Shown here: positions 5,468-6,750 of the stretch, piece after piece
Position numbering within the stretch: position 1 is the stretch's first letter
Layout: each line of letters starts with the position of its first letter
Assembly (NCBI GenBank): GCA_025923975.1
Contig: JAICEV010000205.1
Location: 1-6,750, forward strand
Source: Propionibacteriaceae bacterium
GTDB taxonomy: Bacteria; Actinomycetota; Actinomycetes; Propionibacteriales; Propionibacteriaceae
Direction: 5' to 3'
DNA length: 6,750 bases
Notes under the pieces: model-generated
Databases searched by the model: none
What the model saw: only the letters and a program-made list of their open reading frames with translations
Told to the model about the DNA's origin: nothing
Program-made: the position numbers and the translations under genes

Positions 5468-5799
5468 GCGCAATTTGGCGATGCCCTGTCTGTGAAGGGG
5501 TAAACCGCGGTGGCAGGACGTGCGCAGCGTGCGGTGCCGTGGTGCCGTACGGTGAACAACTCCGGGCGGCGGTGAGGACGCGGCTTCCAGGCGCTACCAA
5601 GCCGGTACCGGCGCCAGTGCCCCCGACTCCACCTCGACGCGATATACGGGAACTGCCGACCCCTGAGGAGATGAGGCGAGTCGACCCTGATCACCTCCTG
5701 ACGTCGCCGAGTGACTTCAAGATGACTCCTCTGCCCGGCGGATGCCTGGTTTCCTTCGTCCCGCGTCAATACCGCCAACGGTCATTGGAGTGGGAATAG
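5464..5799 (+). CDS. Small zinc-finger protein, last gene of the kinase/phosphatase unit
   Basis: This 111-residue protein has an N-terminal four-cysteine zinc site (C7, C10, C20, C23; CPVC and CAAC knuckles). With W5 and N14 the pattern is W-x-C-x2-C-x3-N-x5-C-x2-C, one residue shorter than the RanBP2-type finger, and it could equally be called a zinc ribbon. A Pro-rich linker (about 42-58) leads to a C-terminal half with no recognised domain, containing a charged segment (RELPTPEEMRRVD, 62-74) and one further Cys. It starts inside the kinase stop codon (ATGA), without a convincing ribosome site of its own, so it should be translationally coupled. Kinases in TerY-P-type loci are reported with C-terminal zinc-ribbon or helix-hairpin-helix extensions; here the kinase has none, so this gene may be the detached equivalent. 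A targeting or adaptor role is inferred. Confidence 0.82.
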   Translation: MSAIWRCPVCEGVNRGGRTCAACGAVVPYGEQLRAAVRTRLPGATKPVPAPVPPTPPRRDIRELPTPEEMRRVDPDHLLTSPSDFKMTPLPGGCLVSFVPRQYRQRSLEWE

Positions 5800-5841
5800 T
5801 CCAAACGAGCGGCGCCAAAGATCACCATCGGGGAGGGTGTC

Positions 5842-5865
5842 GGAGACATACACGATCCAGTCTCC
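5842..5865. repeat. Short inverted repeat upstream of the DUF4386 gene
   Basis: GGAGAC (5842-5847) and GTCTCC (5860-5865) form a perfect 6-bp inverted repeat around 12 bases, in the 83-base gap before the DUF4386 start. It could be a small operator or chance. No run of T follows, so a terminator for the four-gene unit is not supported. Confidence 0.3.
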
Positions 5866-5882
5866 AGTGAAAGGGGCTCGGA

Positions 5883-6680
5883 ATGAGTCCACAGCAAAAC
5901 GAAGCAGGATCTCAGAGCATCACCCACACTGGCCGCGGCCGAGCCGGTCAGGGTCTGTGCGCGCCTACCCAGGCGGAGCAGCGAACCGCACGGATCATGG
6001 GTGCCTGGTTCCTTGCCACATTCGTCTTTTCGATCCCGGCTTTCTGGTTCTACGACCCTGTCCTGAACGACGCCAACTACGTTGTCGGCGGGGGCGACGA
6101 CACCCGCGTAGCCGTTGGAGCCGTGCTTGAGATCCTGTTGGCGATCTCCGGCATTGCCACCGCCGTTGTCATCTTCCCTATCGTGAAGCGGGTCAACGAG
6201 AGCGTCGCCCTCGGGTACATCGCCTCGCGCACGGTCGAGTCGATCCTCATTCTGGTCGGAGTTCTGAGCCTGATGTCGATCGTGGCCCTGCGCCAGGATC
6301 TCGCCGACGCCGGAAACACCAGTGGGGCTCTTACTGACGTTGGCCGCTCACTGCTCGCGGTGCATGAGCAAACCTCCCTTCTCGGCCCGCAGCTTTGCGC
6401 CGGGCTCGGCAATGGGATTCTTCTCGGCTACTTGATGTGGCGATCCAGACTGCTTCCGCGGCCGCTGGTGATGTTCGGCCTGATCGGCGGTCCCTTGGCC
6501 TTTCTCGGAGGGATCGGGGTGCTGTTGGGGGCTTGGGACAACCCCTCAGGACCTCTCGTCGCCCTCACGGTGCTCGAGGTCATCTGGGAGTTCTCGCTCA
6601 GTGTTTGGTTGCTCGTTAGCGGCTTCCGGCCGTCGCCGATCCTCACCGGCCCACCCGTGATCCCGAGCCAGGCGAGCTAG
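5883..6680 (+). CDS. DUF4386-family six-helix membrane protein
   Basis: This 265-residue integral membrane protein matches DUF4386. The pattern is AVGAVLEILLAISGIATAV then a FPIVKRVNE turn, GYIASRTVES, LLGPQ followed by GNGILLGYLMWRSRLLPR, and a Gly-rich helix LIGGPLAFLGGIG. Six membrane helices are visible at about 37-57, 76-100, 116-137, 166-186, 193-216 and 225-247. The polar N-terminus (about 36 residues) carries no signal peptide. The biochemical role of the family is unknown. AAGGGG (5871-5876) lies 6 bases before ATG 5883, a good ribosome site. It is 83 bases beyond the zinc-finger gene, so it may have its own promoter and need not belong to the kinase unit. A further gene starts 30 bases after it, probably co-transcribed. 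Confidence 0.9.
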   Translation: MSPQQNEAGSQSITHTGRGRAGQGLCAPTQAEQRTARIMGAWFLATFVFSIPAFWFYDPVLNDANYVVGGGDDTRVAVGAVLEILLAISGIATAVVIFPIVKRVNESVALGYIASRTVESILILVGVLSLMSIVALRQDLADAGNTSGALTDVGRSLLAVHEQTSLLGPQLCAGLGNGILLGYLMWRSRLLPRPLVMFGLIGGPLAFLGGIGVLLGAWDNPSGPLVALTVLEVIWEFSLSVWLLVSGFRPSPILTGPPVIPSQAS

Positions 6681-6710
6681 AAGTCGACTGACCGAGAAAG
6701 GACAACACGA

Positions 6711-6750
6711 ATGAGCACCACTCAGGACTACCAGGCCGCGGAGCAACTCC
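6711..6750 (+). CDS. Start of an unidentified gene, cut by the window end
   Basis: Thirteen codons (MSTTQDYQAAEQL) follow AAAGGA at 6697-6702, 8 bases before the ATG. The ribosome site and spacing are good. Too little is present to name a family. The 30-base gap after the DUF4386 stop suggests a shared transcript. Confidence 0.6.
   Translation, partial: MSTTQDYQAAEQL

Noticed and set aside
5455..5475. Frameshift splitting one kinase-zinc-finger gene
   Set aside because: The junction is a clean ATGA overlap like the other junctions in the unit, and the kinase ends in a sensible basic tail. Evolutionary fission is possible but a sequencing error is not supported.

Overview
The window is high-GC, densely coded bacterial DNA with GTG/ATG starts, purine-rich ribosome binding sites and many 4-base stop/start overlaps. 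The gene families (a DUF4386 membrane protein, an ArsR-type regulator paired with an AHSA1/SRPBCC protein, a short PLDc_N membrane protein, a ThuA-like protein) point to an actinobacterium. This is inferred from gene content and base composition; no marker gene fixes the genus.

Layout. (1) 1-964, plus strand: a ThuA-like protein followed by a small two-helix PLDc_N-type membrane protein, probably co-transcribed. (2) 1022-1911, minus strand, convergent with the first pair: an ArsR-family regulator overlapping an AHSA1/SRPBCC protein by 4 bases, with a perfect 12-bp inverted repeat (1915-1944) only 3 bases before the regulator's start. (3) 1912-2307: a 396-base divergent intergenic region. It holds that operator-like palindrome and a second, larger inverted repeat (2091-2113 with 2151-2173). 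Two of the three imperfections in the larger repeat become G-U pairs in plus-strand RNA. (4) 2308-5799, plus strand: the centre of interest, a four-gene unit encoding a von Willebrand factor A (vWA) protein, a PP2C-type phosphatase, a Ser/Thr protein kinase and a small zinc-finger protein. Each of its three junctions is a 4-base overlap (GTGA, ATGA, ATGA). (5) 5883-6680, plus strand: a six-helix DUF4386 membrane protein, then the first 40 bases of another gene at 6711.

How the genes may work together. The vWA, PP2C and kinase set matches the gene content of the 'TerY-P' triad known from comparative genomics of tellurite-resistance-like (Ter) stress systems. No ter gene lies in this window, so it is either a stand-alone version or the Ter partners are elsewhere. 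The working model is a reversible phosphorylation switch. The kinase and phosphatase would act on the vWA protein, which has a Ser/Thr/Pro-rich N-terminal tail, or on something the vWA or zinc-finger protein recruits. The phosphatase ends in a strongly acidic tail and the kinase in a basic tail, which could hold the complex together. The zinc finger is a separate overlapping gene and resembles the RanBP2-type spacing.

No tRNA, rRNA, CRISPR array, transposase or integrase was seen.
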